Below the pieces are notes generated by a model. The model saw nothing but the letters and a program-made list of their open reading frames with translations, ran no database searches and was not told the DNA's origin. 64,000 bases of DNA from Chryseobacterium geocarposphaerae (GTDB lineage Bacteria; Bacteroidota; Bacteroidia; Flavobacteriales; Weeksellaceae). The stretch spans positions 1,984,001 to 2,048,000 of the forward strand of contig NZ_PGFD01000001.1 of assembly GCF_002797535.1 (NCBI RefSeq), in the 5' to 3' direction. The position numbers and the translations under genes were made by a program. Shown piece after piece: positions 16,735-25,986 of this stretch; the first letter of the stretch is position 1, and each line of letters opens with the position of its first letter.

Positions 16735-18036
16735 CTATACCAGTTCTCCGTACAGATCAAACTCTTCGGCTGAGGTAATTCTTACATTGGCAAATTCCCC
16801 GATAGAGATATAAGTATCTTCAGCGGACACCAAAACAGTATTATCTACATCCGGAGAATCATATTCTGTTCTTCCGATAAAATAGTTTCCTTCTTTTCTG
16901 TCAAAAACACATTTGAAGGTCTTTCCGATTTTCTCCTGATTCTTTTCCCAAGAAATCTGTGATTGAAGTTCCATAATCTCCTCTACTCTGGCTTCTTTTA
17001 CCTCCTGTGGAATATCATCTTCCAAAACATAAGCTGTAGTATTTTCTTCATGTGAATAGGTAAAGCATCCTAATCTATCAAACTTTTGTTCTCGTACCCA
17101 GTCTTTTAACTCCTGAAATCTTTCTTCAGTTTCTCCGGGATACCCTACAATAAGCGTAGTTCTGATTACCATATCCGGAACTATCTCTCTGAACTTAGCC
17201 AATAAGGCATCCGTTTTTTCATGAGTCGTTCCTCTTTTCATGGATTTAAGAAGATCGGAATTAATGTGCTGTAAAGGAATATCAATATAGTTACAAACTT
17301 TAGGCTCTTCTCTGATAATATCAAGTACATCTTCTGGAAATCCACTTGGGAATGCATAATGTAATCTGATCCATTCGATTCCTTCAACCTTTACCAATTC
17401 TTTCAGAAGATTACCCAATGCTCTTTTTTTATAGATATCTAATCCGTAGTAAGTAAGATCCTGAGCAATAAGGATTAATTCTTTTGTTCCTTTTTTAGCA
17501 AGTTTAGCCGCTTCATTCACCAATTTTTCGATCGGAGTGGAAACATGCCCTCCTCTCATTAATGGGATAGCACAAAACGAACAAGGCCTGTCACAACCTT
17601 CGGATATTTTAAGATAAGCATAATGCTTGGGAGTAGTCGTTAATCTTTCTCCTACCAATTCATGCTTATAATCTGCCCCTAAGTGTTTCAAAAGGATTGG
17701 CAAATCTCTCGTTCCAAAATATTGATCTACATCGGGAATTTCCTTAATCAAATCCGGTTTATATCTTTCAGAAAGACATCCGGTAACAAAAACCTTTTCA
17801 ACCTCTCCTCTGTTCTTTGCATCCACATAGTCCAAAATAGTATTGATAGATTCTTCCTTGGCATTATCAATAAATCCGCAAGTATTGATCACCACGATAT
17901 CTCCTCTGTCTTCATGAACTACTTCTTTACCATTGGCTTTCAGCTGGCTCATTAAAACTTCAGAATCATACACGTTTTTAGAGCATCCCAGTGTGACTAC
18001 ATTAATTTTCTTCTTACCTACAGATTTTGTTCGCAT
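16735..18036 (-). CDS. rimO: Ribosomal protein S12 methylthiotransferase RimO
   Basis: RimO adds a methylthio group to an aspartate of ribosomal protein S12. The 433-residue protein has the N-terminal UPF0004 domain (VVTLGCSKNVYDSEVLM, INTCGFIDNAKEES), a radical-SAM core with the cluster motif CDRPCSFCAIPLMRGGH, and a C-terminal TRAM domain (IGRTEYDSPDVDNTVLV). The CAIPLMRG sequence separates RimO from MiaB. A start at 18066 would add ten residues (MYLCTLKNRK), but a predicted -7 box overlaps that region, so 18036 is preferred. Confidence 0.95.
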   Translation of the reverse strand: MRTKSVGKKKINVVTLGCSKNVYDSEVLMSQLKANGKEVVHEDRGDIVVINTCGFIDNAKEESINTILDYVDAKNRGEVEKVFVTGCLSERYKPDLIKEIPDVDQYFGTRDLPILLKHLGADYKHELVGERLTTTPKHYAYLKISEGCDRPCSFCAIPLMRGGHVSTPIEKLVNEAAKLAKKGTKELILIAQDLTYYGLDIYKKRALGNLLKELVKVEGIEWIRLHYAFPSGFPEDVLDIIREEPKVCNYIDIPLQHINSDLLKSMKRGTTHEKTDALLAKFREIVPDMVIRTTLIVGYPGETEERFQELKDWVREQKFDRLGCFTYSHEENTTAYVLEDDIPQEVKEARVEEIMELQSQISWEKNQEKIGKTFKCVFDRKEGNYFIGRTEYDSPDVDNTVLVSAEDTYISIGEFANVRITSAEEFDLYGELV

Positions 18037-18055
18037 CTTTCTATTTTTCAGGGTG

Positions 18056-18063
18056 CAAAGATA
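18056..18063 (-). promoter_or_regulatory. Predicted -7 box of rimO
   Basis: On the minus strand this reads TATCTTTG (TAnnTTTG), 19 bases before the preferred rimO start at 18036. It lies just inside a longer possible reading frame and so argues for the shorter start. Confidence 0.5.
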
Positions 18064-18092
18064 CAAATATTAAAAATGATAATTAAAAAAAT

Positions 18093-18116
18093 AAAACCAC
18101 CTTAAAAAGTGGTTTT
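18093..18116 (-). terminator. Terminator after polysaccharide cluster A
   Basis: On the minus strand, AAAACCAC (18116-18109) pairs with GTGGTTTT (18100-18093) around eight bases, and a T-rich run follows. It lies 28 bases after the stop of the sugar transferase that ends cluster A. Confidence 0.75.
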
Positions 18117-18143
18117 TAATATTCTTACAATTAAATATTTGCA

Positions 18144-19529
18144 TTAATAAGCTTGTTCGTCTCCCTTCACTATATTATATAAGGTAAGAAAGATAATTTT
18201 GATATCCAGGAAAAAAGACCAATTCTGGATATACCAGATGTCTTTTTCAATACGCTTCTCCATATCTTTGTGTGAAAATATCTCCCCTCTGGAACCCATT
18301 ACTTGTGCCCAACCTGTAATTCCAGGTTTTACAATATGCCGCGTCATATACTTCTTAGTAATCTTTGAGTACATTTCGGTTTGGGATAGCATATGTGGTC
18401 TAGGACCAACAATAGACATATCACCAAGAAAAACATTAATAAACTGAGGCAGTTCGTCTATACTTGTTTTTCTCATGAATGCACCAAACTTTGTTACTCT
18501 TGCATCATTCTTTGTGGTTGTTATAAAATCAGCCTTAGCATTAGTTGTCATACTTCTGAATTTAATACATTCAAATGGTTCATTATTCAATCCTGATCTT
18601 TTTTGTCTAAAAAACACAGATTCATTACTCTCTAATTTTATAATTAGTGCAATAACAGGTATAAGCCAGGATAGGATGAATACAATCACAAAAAGTGAAA
18701 ATACAATATCAAATGTTCTTTTTAATATTTGTTTTTTCGGATTTGCTAATGGCTCCCTTATAAGCTTCAGAAATGGTATATCATGAACAATATCATAATA
18801 ATGTGGCACAAGATTGACGTATTTAAAATCCGGAGCCATATAAATTCTTACCATTTTATGCTCAGCTACCTCAACGATTTGCTTATATAGACCGACATCA
18901 ATTTTATTATCACAAAAAATAATATTATTTATTTTGGAACTTTCCAAATCTTCAAATAATTTATCTATTCTGCCTAAGTATTTATTTTTAGTTTCCGTAT
19001 CTCCTGATGTATAAGTTCCTCTTATTCCCATAGACCTTCTCAAATCGTCATTTGACAACAATGATGTCGCCAGCTTGTTCTCACCAACAAGTACGGTATT
19101 GAAAGAATAAAATTTTCGTCCAATTTTAATCCTGTTCTTTTTTCGATACAGAAAAAGTACGAATCGGGTAAGCGTCATGAAAAAACCTATAATCAGGAAA
19201 TAGAGCACAACATATCTATAATTGATTTTTACAGGCAGAATAAGACTAAAATAAATGGCAGAAAACACAGCTAACAAAATAAAAGATTTTGTTAGAGCAT
19301 TAAAGTGTAATGAAGATTCTTTTATTGCAAGGCATTTATAAGGTTTAGTCATCGACGTGATAACAAACCAAGAAATATTAAGAAGGATGAACTGAGTAAT
19401 ATATCCCTGAGCAAAATCTTTATCCAAGTTAAAAAAATATAACTTTCCTAGAATCAAAAAAAGATTGATAATAATATAATCCCCAATAAGAAAAATTTTG
19501 GGTAAATGTTTAAAAAAATAAACTAACAT
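18144..19529 (-). CDS. Polyisoprenyl-phosphate sugar-1-phosphate transferase (WcaJ/CpsE type)
   Basis: The 461-residue protein has five predicted membrane segments, four of them in the first 140 residues, a central CoA-binding-like region (about 145-255) and a C-terminal bacterial sugar transferase domain. The last has KRTFDIVFSL, FFRQKRSGLNNEPFECIKFRSM, SIDELPQFINVFLGDMSIVG, GPRPHM and PGITGWAQV. Such enzymes start polysaccharide repeat units by moving hexose-1-phosphate from a UDP-sugar to undecaprenyl phosphate at the inner membrane. As the last gene of cluster A it is the likely initiating enzyme for that cluster. The sugar (often glucose or galactose) cannot be read. Confidence 0.9.
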   Translation of the reverse strand: MLVYFFKHLPKIFLIGDYIIINLFLILGKLYFFNLDKDFAQGYITQFILLNISWFVITSMTKPYKCLAIKESSLHFNALTKSFILLAVFSAIYFSLILPVKINYRYVVLYFLIIGFFMTLTRFVLFLYRKKNRIKIGRKFYSFNTVLVGENKLATSLLSNDDLRRSMGIRGTYTSGDTETKNKYLGRIDKLFEDLESSKINNIIFCDNKIDVGLYKQIVEVAEHKMVRIYMAPDFKYVNLVPHYYDIVHDIPFLKLIREPLANPKKQILKRTFDIVFSLFVIVFILSWLIPVIALIIKLESNESVFFRQKRSGLNNEPFECIKFRSMTTNAKADFITTTKNDARVTKFGAFMRKTSIDELPQFINVFLGDMSIVGPRPHMLSQTEMYSKITKKYMTRHIVKPGITGWAQVMGSRGEIFSHKDMEKRIEKDIWYIQNWSFFLDIKIIFLTLYNIVKGDEQAY

Positions 19530-19624
19530 AATCCGGTAATGATTCTTCTAAATTTTTAAAGTTGCTGCATATTCAACGTAAATTAAAAATTGGGTTATTA
19601 ATTATTATTCTGTTTTCGAATATA

Positions 19625-20170
19625 TTAAAAATTTTTCAAAGAAAACATAGACTGAACTTTATCTTTTTCTGAAAGTATAATATCCTCTAAGGGTAACTGC
19701 CAATCAATATTTAAATCTGCATCATTCCAAAGAACACCGCCTTCAGAAGCTTTATCATAATAGTTATCGCACTTATAAGAAAATATCGCAGTTTCGCTCA
19801 AAACGGAGAATCCGTGCCCAAATCCTCTGGGAACATATAATTGTAATTTATTTTCTGCCGTTAATTCGATTGAGAACCATTTTCCAAAAGTTGGCGAATC
19901 TACACGTAAATCAACTGCCACATCAAGAACTTTCCCTTCTAAACAAGAAACCAGTTTTGCCTGAGCCTTATCTCCTTTCTGTAAATGTAGTCCTCTAAGA
20001 ACACCATAGCTCGATTTAGAAATATTATCCTGAACAAAATGTCCGTTCATTCCAGTCAACTCTTCAAATCTCTGCTCATTGAACTTTTCGTAAAAGTATC
20101 CTCTGTCGTCTTCATAGACAGTGGGTTCTATAATATAACAGTCTTTAAGCGGTGTAGATTTTATTTTCAT
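19625..20170 (-). CDS. rfbC: dTDP-4-dehydrorhamnose 3,5-epimerase
   Basis: RfbC epimerises dTDP-4-keto-6-deoxyglucose at C3 and C5 on the way to dTDP-L-rhamnose. The 181-residue cupin shows the usual YIIEPTVYEDDRGYFYEKFNE opening, NISKSSYGVLRGLHLQKG with the active-site histidine, AKLVSCLEGKVLDVAVDLR and VPRGFGHGFSVL. RfbA, RfbB and RfbD are not in this window. A promoter-like box precedes it. Its presence suggests rhamnose or a related 6-deoxyhexose in the glycan of cluster A, though it could also serve other glycans. Confidence 0.95.
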   Translation of the reverse strand: MKIKSTPLKDCYIIEPTVYEDDRGYFYEKFNEQRFEELTGMNGHFVQDNISKSSYGVLRGLHLQKGDKAQAKLVSCLEGKVLDVAVDLRVDSPTFGKWFSIELTAENKLQLYVPRGFGHGFSVLSETAIFSYKCDNYYDKASEGGVLWNDADLNIDWQLPLEDIILSEKDKVQSMFSLKNF

Positions 20171-20221
20171 AAAATATTGAAAATTTTTATTTATTAATTT
20201 TATTCAGTTTTGAAACAGTTA

Positions 20222-20229
20222 CAAATATA
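20222..20229 (-). promoter_or_regulatory. Predicted -7 box of rfbC
   Basis: On the minus strand this reads TATATTTG (TAnnTTTG), 51 bases before the rfbC start, in the 146-base gap that follows the glycosyltransferase gene. It may allow rfbC and the sugar transferase to be expressed apart from the rest of the cluster. Confidence 0.5.
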
Positions 20230-20316
20230 AATCTTAACATTCTATAAATAAAATTTCATTTTATTACTTTTGTAATAAATTATTAAATAGAAATTTTTAT
20301 CATTTTATATCTGAGA

Positions 20317-21441
20317 TTATATTTTTTCTTTCATTAAATTACATTCTGCTAAATAAGATTTAAATTTCATTTTAAATACTTCCGCACTAAATTTTCGGGA
20401 ATGTTCTCTGATTAGAATTGGATTGAAATTGAATATTTTATTTTCAAATTTCTTTACAGCTTCTTCTATTTCCTGCACATTTTGAGAATAAAAGAAAACA
20501 CCCGTTTTATTTTCTAAAACCGTTTCTAAAGTTCCTCCTCGTCCATATGCTATTACAGGAGTACCACAAGCTTGCGCTTCAACCGGAGCAATTCCAAAAT
20601 CTTCTAAAGATGAAAAAACAAAAGCTTTTGCATTGCTTATATAATGATTAATTTCATTCGAGTTTAAAAATCCTTTAAAAATAATGTTCTCATTACCTTT
20701 TGATAATTTTTCAAGTTTTGATTTTTCTGATCCGTCACCGATAATAATTAATTTTTTATTAAGATTGATAAAAGCCTTAATTAATAAATCAAACCTTTTA
20801 TACTGTACCAACCGTCCTACCGTTACATAATAATCTGAATCCTGTATTTTTGTAGTCCGTAAGTTAAAATGATCAACAGCAACAGGAGGATAGATTACCA
20901 CCGACTTTCTATTATAATGTTCCTCAATCCAATCCTGAACATATTTAGAATTAGCAATTATATAATCAGGGTTCTGAGCCGTCCGTTTATCAAAAGACTG
21001 AAGATATTTTCTCAATGGCAGAAAAATCACTCCCAAAATACCTTTAAAATAATTATCATATTCATCCCAAATGTATTTAAAGTTTCGGGCTTGTATATAG
21101 CTGATATGTTTCTCATTATTAATCCTAAAGCCTTTAGATAAGCACCAGGAAGAGCTGATTATCCAATCAACAGGAAGATTTGTAAATTGTTTGTTAAATA
21201 ATTTACTCACAATGGGAAAAAATGGTAGTGCATAACGAAAATTTTTACCCAAAAGTTTTAAAAGCCGACTTGTTAAAACTTCCGGCGTTTTACCATTAAA
21301 CATTTTTAGCTTGTCCACGTCACTCATTATGTCTGCATAGGCAAAGTAATAATCAAAATCAATGAAATCATTCATTGAGGTTACAACCCGTTCGGCGCCA
21401 CCATATTTATCCAGCCAGTCATGGATTAAAGCTATTTTCAT
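20317..21441 (-). CDS. Glycosyltransferase, GT4 family
   Basis: The 374-residue protein has the GT-B fold signs of family 4: an N-terminal acceptor domain (MKIALIHDWLDKYGGAERVV) and a C-terminal nucleotide-sugar domain (VTVGRLVQYKRFDLLIKAF, LIIIGDGSEKSKLEKL, FGIAPVEAQACGTPVIAYG). The E-x7-E style catalytic region is in EDFGIAPVEAQACG. The DWLDxxGGAERV opening resembles WbaZ-type mannosyl/rhamnosyl transferases of O-antigen clusters. It should act on the cytoplasmic face of the inner membrane on lipid-linked glycan. Sugar unknown. Confidence 0.88.
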   Translation of the reverse strand: MKIALIHDWLDKYGGAERVVTSMNDFIDFDYYFAYADIMSDVDKLKMFNGKTPEVLTSRLLKLLGKNFRYALPFFPIVSKLFNKQFTNLPVDWIISSSWCLSKGFRINNEKHISYIQARNFKYIWDEYDNYFKGILGVIFLPLRKYLQSFDKRTAQNPDYIIANSKYVQDWIEEHYNRKSVVIYPPVAVDHFNLRTTKIQDSDYYVTVGRLVQYKRFDLLIKAFINLNKKLIIIGDGSEKSKLEKLSKGNENIIFKGFLNSNEINHYISNAKAFVFSSLEDFGIAPVEAQACGTPVIAYGRGGTLETVLENKTGVFFYSQNVQEIEEAVKKFENKIFNFNPILIREHSRKFSAEVFKMKFKSYLAECNLMKEKI

Positions 21442-21453
21442 TGAATAAATACT

Positions 21454-22761
21454 TTATTTAAAATTATTTGAAACGGTCAGATAATAAACTGTTTTAGGAG
21501 TCATACTTGGTATCTTGAGTGCTATCATATTTTTCCCAATACTAATTTTCTGTTTCTGGATCAAAATCATACTTTCCAACACAGATTCATTAGTATTGGG
21601 TACCTCATAAACTTTCAATTCCAAAGTTTTGCCGTTTTTATAGAACTGAAATAAATTTTTCAGATTAATTTTCGTATTGATAACCTTATTACCACTATTA
21701 TTATTAATTATTACATATTGACCTTTATTATCATAAGAGGCAAATGCAGAAACATATTCATAATTGGAAATATATTTCACTCTGTTTTTAATACTTTGGC
21801 CGTATAGCTTATAAGCCCACCAAACAGATCTGGGATTTCCGTTTTTATCTAATAGTCCATTCATTGAATTATTACAATTAAAAACGCCATTACTTTCTGC
21901 CCAACACCCTTTACATGCACCATCTATACCGTTATTTTCCAGATATCTAAAAACTTCCAGTATTTCCGATCCTGAAAATTGTGAATATTGATTAATAATT
22001 TCACCTAAAACGATTTTCTTAATTCCCACTTTAGGATATTTAGGCAAAAGTACTTCTTTTAATTTCTTAACATCTTTCGCAAAATCTTTCAGATAATCCT
22101 GATCCCTCCATTCGTGCCAGGATAAAACATCAACTCTTATATTATTTTTATTACAAAAATTCAAAAATCCTTCTATTTCTTTTTCATCATAACGGTCAAA
22201 AGAAGGTCCTGTAATCAGAGCTTTATCTCCTCCAGGTAAAGATCTAATGATGTCATGAGCCTTTTTAAAAATCTGATAGTATTCATCCCTATCGAAATCA
22301 CCAAAACCTTCCTGATGAAAGGGTTCATTCCAAATATCATAGATGACTGTATTTTTGAATTTCTGATACTCGGCAGTTACTATATTCTTTAACCTATCTG
22401 TGTATAAAGGATGAGGCCATTCCCTATTATTTTTTTTCCCAGGATATGCATAAATATCCGACAAAACCAAAATGGGAGTAATATTAAAACTTCTCAGATA
22501 ATTGATATCAGAAATAGATTTGTAAGACCAACCTATCCTCCAATACTTTGGTTGTAATGCCATGATATTATTCTGAAGTGCTCTGATGTCATCATAGTGT
22601 AGGAAACCAGACATTGATTTTACATGCAAGCTTTTTTTATTGAAATCAATATCGACACTTACCGAGTCTTTTATTCTTTGACTGTTCGTCATACAAAAGA
22701 TAAAAACAGAAATGATCGTAAAAATCATTCTCCGTTTTTTGCAGCTCATGTTTAATTTCAT
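21454..22761 (-). CDS. Secreted glycoside hydrolase of clan GH-A (GH39-like)
   Basis: The 435-residue protein starts with a probable signal sequence (RMIFTIISVFIFCMTNSQ). It has a TIM-barrel pattern with the two clan GH-A glutamates: acid/base in IYDIWNEPFH near residue 145 and nucleophile in KKIVLGEIINQYS near residue 251. Between them are SWHEWRDQDYL and GPSFDRYDEKEI. A beta-sandwich tail follows the barrel from about residue 330. GH39-type (xylosidase/iduronidase-like) is my best guess, with GH5 or another clan GH-A family possible. Lying among glycosyltransferases, it may trim or release the polymer of cluster A in the periplasm or outside. The start could be 22761 or a few codons in. Confidence 0.75.
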   Translation of the reverse strand: MKLNMSCKKRRMIFTIISVFIFCMTNSQRIKDSVSVDIDFNKKSLHVKSMSGFLHYDDIRALQNNIMALQPKYWRIGWSYKSISDINYLRSFNITPILVLSDIYAYPGKKNNREWPHPLYTDRLKNIVTAEYQKFKNTVIYDIWNEPFHQEGFGDFDRDEYYQIFKKAHDIIRSLPGGDKALITGPSFDRYDEKEIEGFLNFCNKNNIRVDVLSWHEWRDQDYLKDFAKDVKKLKEVLLPKYPKVGIKKIVLGEIINQYSQFSGSEILEVFRYLENNGIDGACKGCWAESNGVFNCNNSMNGLLDKNGNPRSVWWAYKLYGQSIKNRVKYISNYEYVSAFASYDNKGQYVIINNNSGNKVINTKINLKNLFQFYKNGKTLELKVYEVPNTNESVLESMILIQKQKISIGKNMIALKIPSMTPKTVYYLTVSNNFK

Positions 22762-22780
22762 TTATTAATTTAGTATTAGG

Positions 22781-23518
22781 TTATTTTTTCAGCCCTAATT
22801 TATGCAAAAACGCAAATTTTAATATGGAAGTTAATAATATCCATCTTTTATAAAGCTTCATAATGAATGGTCTATCACTTCTATTCAATAAGCTTCCCAA
22901 CTGAGTGACCGTATTTTTTGATCTTCTATAGAGTAAATAAGGCTGCTCTATAAATTTCACTTTGCCTGTGACTTCCGCAACTAATCCCATCCAAAGGTCA
23001 ATGGCCACTTCCTCATTTTTAGGAAATGGCATAGAATGCCTTAAAACTTTTCTGTTAAAAGCCATACAAGAACCATAATAGGTACAACAAATGATATTTT
23101 TCAGAATACCTGTTCCGGAATTGTATAAGCTGAAAAAAGAAGGATTGGTAACATTCAAAAGCTCATCTGTAACCATAGAATTCGTTACCACCAAATCATT
23201 TTCCTTTAAACCTTCTAAAACAGTATTATATTTACCCGGCATCCACACATCGTCCTGATCTGACAAGAAAATAATATCTCCAACTGCTGCCCTCAATGCG
23301 TTCTGAAAATTTGGAGTATATCCTTTCTTTCCTTTGTTAATTACTATTTTTATTCTGCTGTCATTAATATTTCTGATAATTTCCAACGTCTTATCGGCAG
23401 ACCCGTCATCGGAAACAATGATTTCATCATTTTGACCAATCTGCTGCAGTATCGAGGTAATTTGCTCTGATATAAACTTCTCCCCATTATAAGTCGCCAG
23501 GCATACACTTACTTTCAT
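22781..23518 (-). CDS. Glycosyltransferase, GT2 family
   Basis: The 245-residue protein is a GT-A transferase. It opens MKVSVCLATYNGEKFI, with DEIIVSDDGSADKT giving the nucleotide-binding aspartates and IIFLSDQDDVWMPGK giving the DxD-like metal site. The DQDDVW motif is typical of family 2 enzymes that add rhamnose or other deoxy sugars, which fits rfbC nearby. It overlaps the upstream GT4 gene by four bases. Confidence 0.88.
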   Translation of the reverse strand: MKVSVCLATYNGEKFISEQITSILQQIGQNDEIIVSDDGSADKTLEIIRNINDSRIKIVINKGKKGYTPNFQNALRAAVGDIIFLSDQDDVWMPGKYNTVLEGLKENDLVVTNSMVTDELLNVTNPSFFSLYNSGTGILKNIICCTYYGSCMAFNRKVLRHSMPFPKNEEVAIDLWMGLVAEVTGKVKFIEQPYLLYRRSKNTVTQLGSLLNRSDRPFIMKLYKRWILLTSILKFAFLHKLGLKK

Positions 23519-24666
23519 TTCTTTATTATTTTTGTAAATGCCTCCATAAATTGATCTGCCGAGCTACCCCAACTTTTTTCTCCAAAAAAGTATACTTTCT
23601 CTATATTTCGGGACATTTCTTCCAATATATTTTTATTATTGTAAAGCTCCAATATAGCATTGTAAATAGCATCGGAACTTTTGGGCTCAATTATTAATCC
23701 TGTTTTCTTATCTTCCACCATCTCGGGAAGTCCTCCTACATTAGTTGCAATCACAGGCTTTTTAAACGCATAAGCAGACATAATCACCCCGCTTTGGGTA
23801 GCATCTGTATATGGGCAAACGACTACCGAAGCCTGAGAAATAAGATCTGCTAAACTTTCAGGGTAAATATACTCATTAAGGATATTTATTTGAGGATATT
23901 GTTTATAAACTTCAATATCAAAATCAAAATTTCCGCTTCCAGCAATTGTAAGCTTCATATCTATATCCGGATGAGATGAAATAATCTTTACAAAAGCATC
24001 CAGCAAAAATTTGATTCCTTTATAAGGTGAAATTCTGCCAAAAAACAAGATATTAAATTCTGTCGAAGATTGTGAATTATTATCTGTTTTACAATATCTT
24101 AAATAATCATATACGCTTAAAAAAGAGGTAAAAATAGTATTTGGATTGTATTGGTAACGTTCTATAAAGTCTTTTTTCTGATTTTCATTTAACAGTATTT
24201 TGTTATCTATAAGATTAAACTGTAGCTTGCGTAAAAATCTATCAATAATGAAATTTTCACCAGAATGTAAAAACGGATCATGTACAATAAGCAACATTTT
24301 TTTGCGGTACGATAATGTTGAAAAAAAATATGTAAGCATGTAATTATCTGTAATAATCACATCGGGATTGATTTTTTTTAGATACTGATTTATTTTATAT
24401 GAAACATAAAGCTTTCTGAAAATATTTACTGTGCGTGTTCCCTTTATGACATACGTCTTATCAAGATCTATAAGCTCATGGAAACGGGTGAGTTCACCAA
24501 CTTCTGTCCCCTTCGAAATATTTTTTGTTAATTTTTCTTTGTTTAAAAAATTATAAACTTCATGAAGCGCTTCTGTAAAAAAATATACATCATTTTTTTT
24601 CCTGAGTGCATGAATCAAAGAAATATTGGCATCTAGAGCGAATGTAGATAAGAAAGCAACCTTCAT
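23515..24666 (-). CDS. Glycosyltransferase, GT4 family
   Basis: The 383-residue GT-B protein shows ILFFGRISPYKGIKFLLDAF, LTIAGSGNFDFDIEVY, VVVCPYTDATQSGVIMSAYAFKKPVIATNVGGLPEMV and a C-terminal helix region. The ESG-type catalytic segment of many GT4 enzymes is here TQSGVIMSAYAF, with Gln where Glu would be common. It lies in the middle of cluster A and shares four bases with the next gene, showing tight coupling. Sugar unknown. Confidence 0.87.
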   Translation of the reverse strand: MKVAFLSTFALDANISLIHALRKKNDVYFFTEALHEVYNFLNKEKLTKNISKGTEVGELTRFHELIDLDKTYVIKGTRTVNIFRKLYVSYKINQYLKKINPDVIITDNYMLTYFFSTLSYRKKMLLIVHDPFLHSGENFIIDRFLRKLQFNLIDNKILLNENQKKDFIERYQYNPNTIFTSFLSVYDYLRYCKTDNNSQSSTEFNILFFGRISPYKGIKFLLDAFVKIISSHPDIDMKLTIAGSGNFDFDIEVYKQYPQINILNEYIYPESLADLISQASVVVCPYTDATQSGVIMSAYAFKKPVIATNVGGLPEMVEDKKTGLIIEPKSSDAIYNAILELYNNKNILEEMSRNIEKVYFFGEKSWGSSADQFMEAFTKIIKK

Positions 24667-24693
24667 TGTAAAATTTTCCTTTTTATATCCTAT

Positions 24694-25911
24694 TTATTTC
24701 TTTGGGGTAAGAATCTTATCTATATGTTTATTAAATATAAAGTAAGCTCTACTGATAGTAGGTTTATTCCATAAGATATTTTCATATTTTCTAATAATAA
24801 AATTATTAGCTTTATACATCTTCAAAATCCCAAACAATAACAATACAAAAGTAAAGATAATTTTTACCACCCGATTGAGTACAACATATAAATAAGGGTA
24901 CAGTATCCAATAGGAAACTACAAAAAGTGTAGTCATCCTGTCAATCAGAACGGAATATTCAGATAAAAACAAATAGGTTGTCGTAAATATAAAGAACAGG
25001 TTGAAGAAAATATTAAGTAATTTTTCATCTTTTATATATTCTCCTATTTTATCGTAGGATTTATAAAATATAATAAAGGTTAAAAATTTTTCCAGGTATC
25101 CTATTGTAATTCCATATCCATCACTGTACATACTGCTTTTTGAATAGGCTTCTGCCATGATAGCATAAAATCCTCCGAAAAAATTACCTACTCCAATAAC
25201 TATCGGGGTAATAAATTTAATTTGTCCCAGATACAGCACATTTCCAAGAATAAAAGTTCCCCAAACAACCTGAGGAGGAAGCTTTTTATGCAGGAAAAAG
25301 TAAAGTGGAAAATAAAAAATCGAAGAGGAGTGGAAAAGCAATCCTATTCCATTGCATATAAAATATTTAAGAGCATTCCTCTCTTTAATAAACTGTAAAG
25401 AATAGATAAAAAGAAATATCGCTTTTGAATTTCTAATCAGATTAATCTCTATGACCAAGCCTGAAAAAATCAAAAACATTATAAAACCCAGTATATATTG
25501 AGGAGAATATTTCTTAAAAAAATAGTTGAGAAACAATACATCTATAAAAGAAGAAACGATTTGAAGTAAAAAATAACTTTTATTAATACTCTTAAGAAGA
25601 ACCAATATGACTTTAAAGCCTGGCTCCACTTTCAAAAGAAAATCTTCACCTCCGGAGAAAAAATCTGAGATTCCACGAAAGTCAGAAAGGGTAGGCGCTG
25701 TTTCATATAATGGATAATAAACAGCAAAGTCCGTATCAATATATCCTCTAAATCCAAAAAAAATAAAAAATATAAACATCCCCAGGTACCTGATTATTTT
25801 TATATCTCTGTCACTATTTCTTAATTTATTTTCCCAAAGAAAAAGAACAAAATAAATCAAAAAAAGAATAATGTATGGTATTGAGTATGTAAAACTAAAA
25901 GTAGGCTCCAT
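24694..25911 (-). CDS. EpsG/Wzy-type polysaccharide polymerase
   Basis: The 405-residue integral membrane protein has about ten hydrophobic segments and a long loop after the second (FFGFRGYIDTDFAVYYPLYETAP). The FRGYxxTDFxxYxPLY pattern is characteristic of the EpsG family of O-antigen/exopolysaccharide polymerases. It would join lipid-linked repeat units on the outer face of the inner membrane, after flipping by the Wzx protein of the same cluster. As usual for polymerases, overall sequence is poorly conserved, so the call rests on topology, motif and context. Confidence 0.85.
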   Translation of the reverse strand: MEPTFSFTYSIPYIILFLIYFVLFLWENKLRNSDRDIKIIRYLGMFIFFIFFGFRGYIDTDFAVYYPLYETAPTLSDFRGISDFFSGGEDFLLKVEPGFKVILVLLKSINKSYFLLQIVSSFIDVLFLNYFFKKYSPQYILGFIMFLIFSGLVIEINLIRNSKAIFLFIYSLQFIKERNALKYFICNGIGLLFHSSSIFYFPLYFFLHKKLPPQVVWGTFILGNVLYLGQIKFITPIVIGVGNFFGGFYAIMAEAYSKSSMYSDGYGITIGYLEKFLTFIIFYKSYDKIGEYIKDEKLLNIFFNLFFIFTTTYLFLSEYSVLIDRMTTLFVVSYWILYPYLYVVLNRVVKIIFTFVLLLFGILKMYKANNFIIRKYENILWNKPTISRAYFIFNKHIDKILTPKK

Positions 25912-25986
25912 GAATTATCACATTTTCAGATATTTTGTTAATTGCAAATATAAATAAATGAATAACAATCAATTTCTATAATTAAT

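Noticed and set aside
16735..18036. MiaB instead of RimO
   Set aside because: The CAIPLMRGGH segment after the cluster motif and the S12-type N-terminal region are RimO features.
18037..18066. Longer rimO start at 18066
   Set aside because: It would add ten residues not typical of RimO, and a TATCTTTG promoter box falls inside the added part.
20265..20272. TACTTTTG on the plus strand as a promoter
   Set aside because: No plus-strand gene follows for more than 20 kb; the match is expected by chance in AT-rich DNA.
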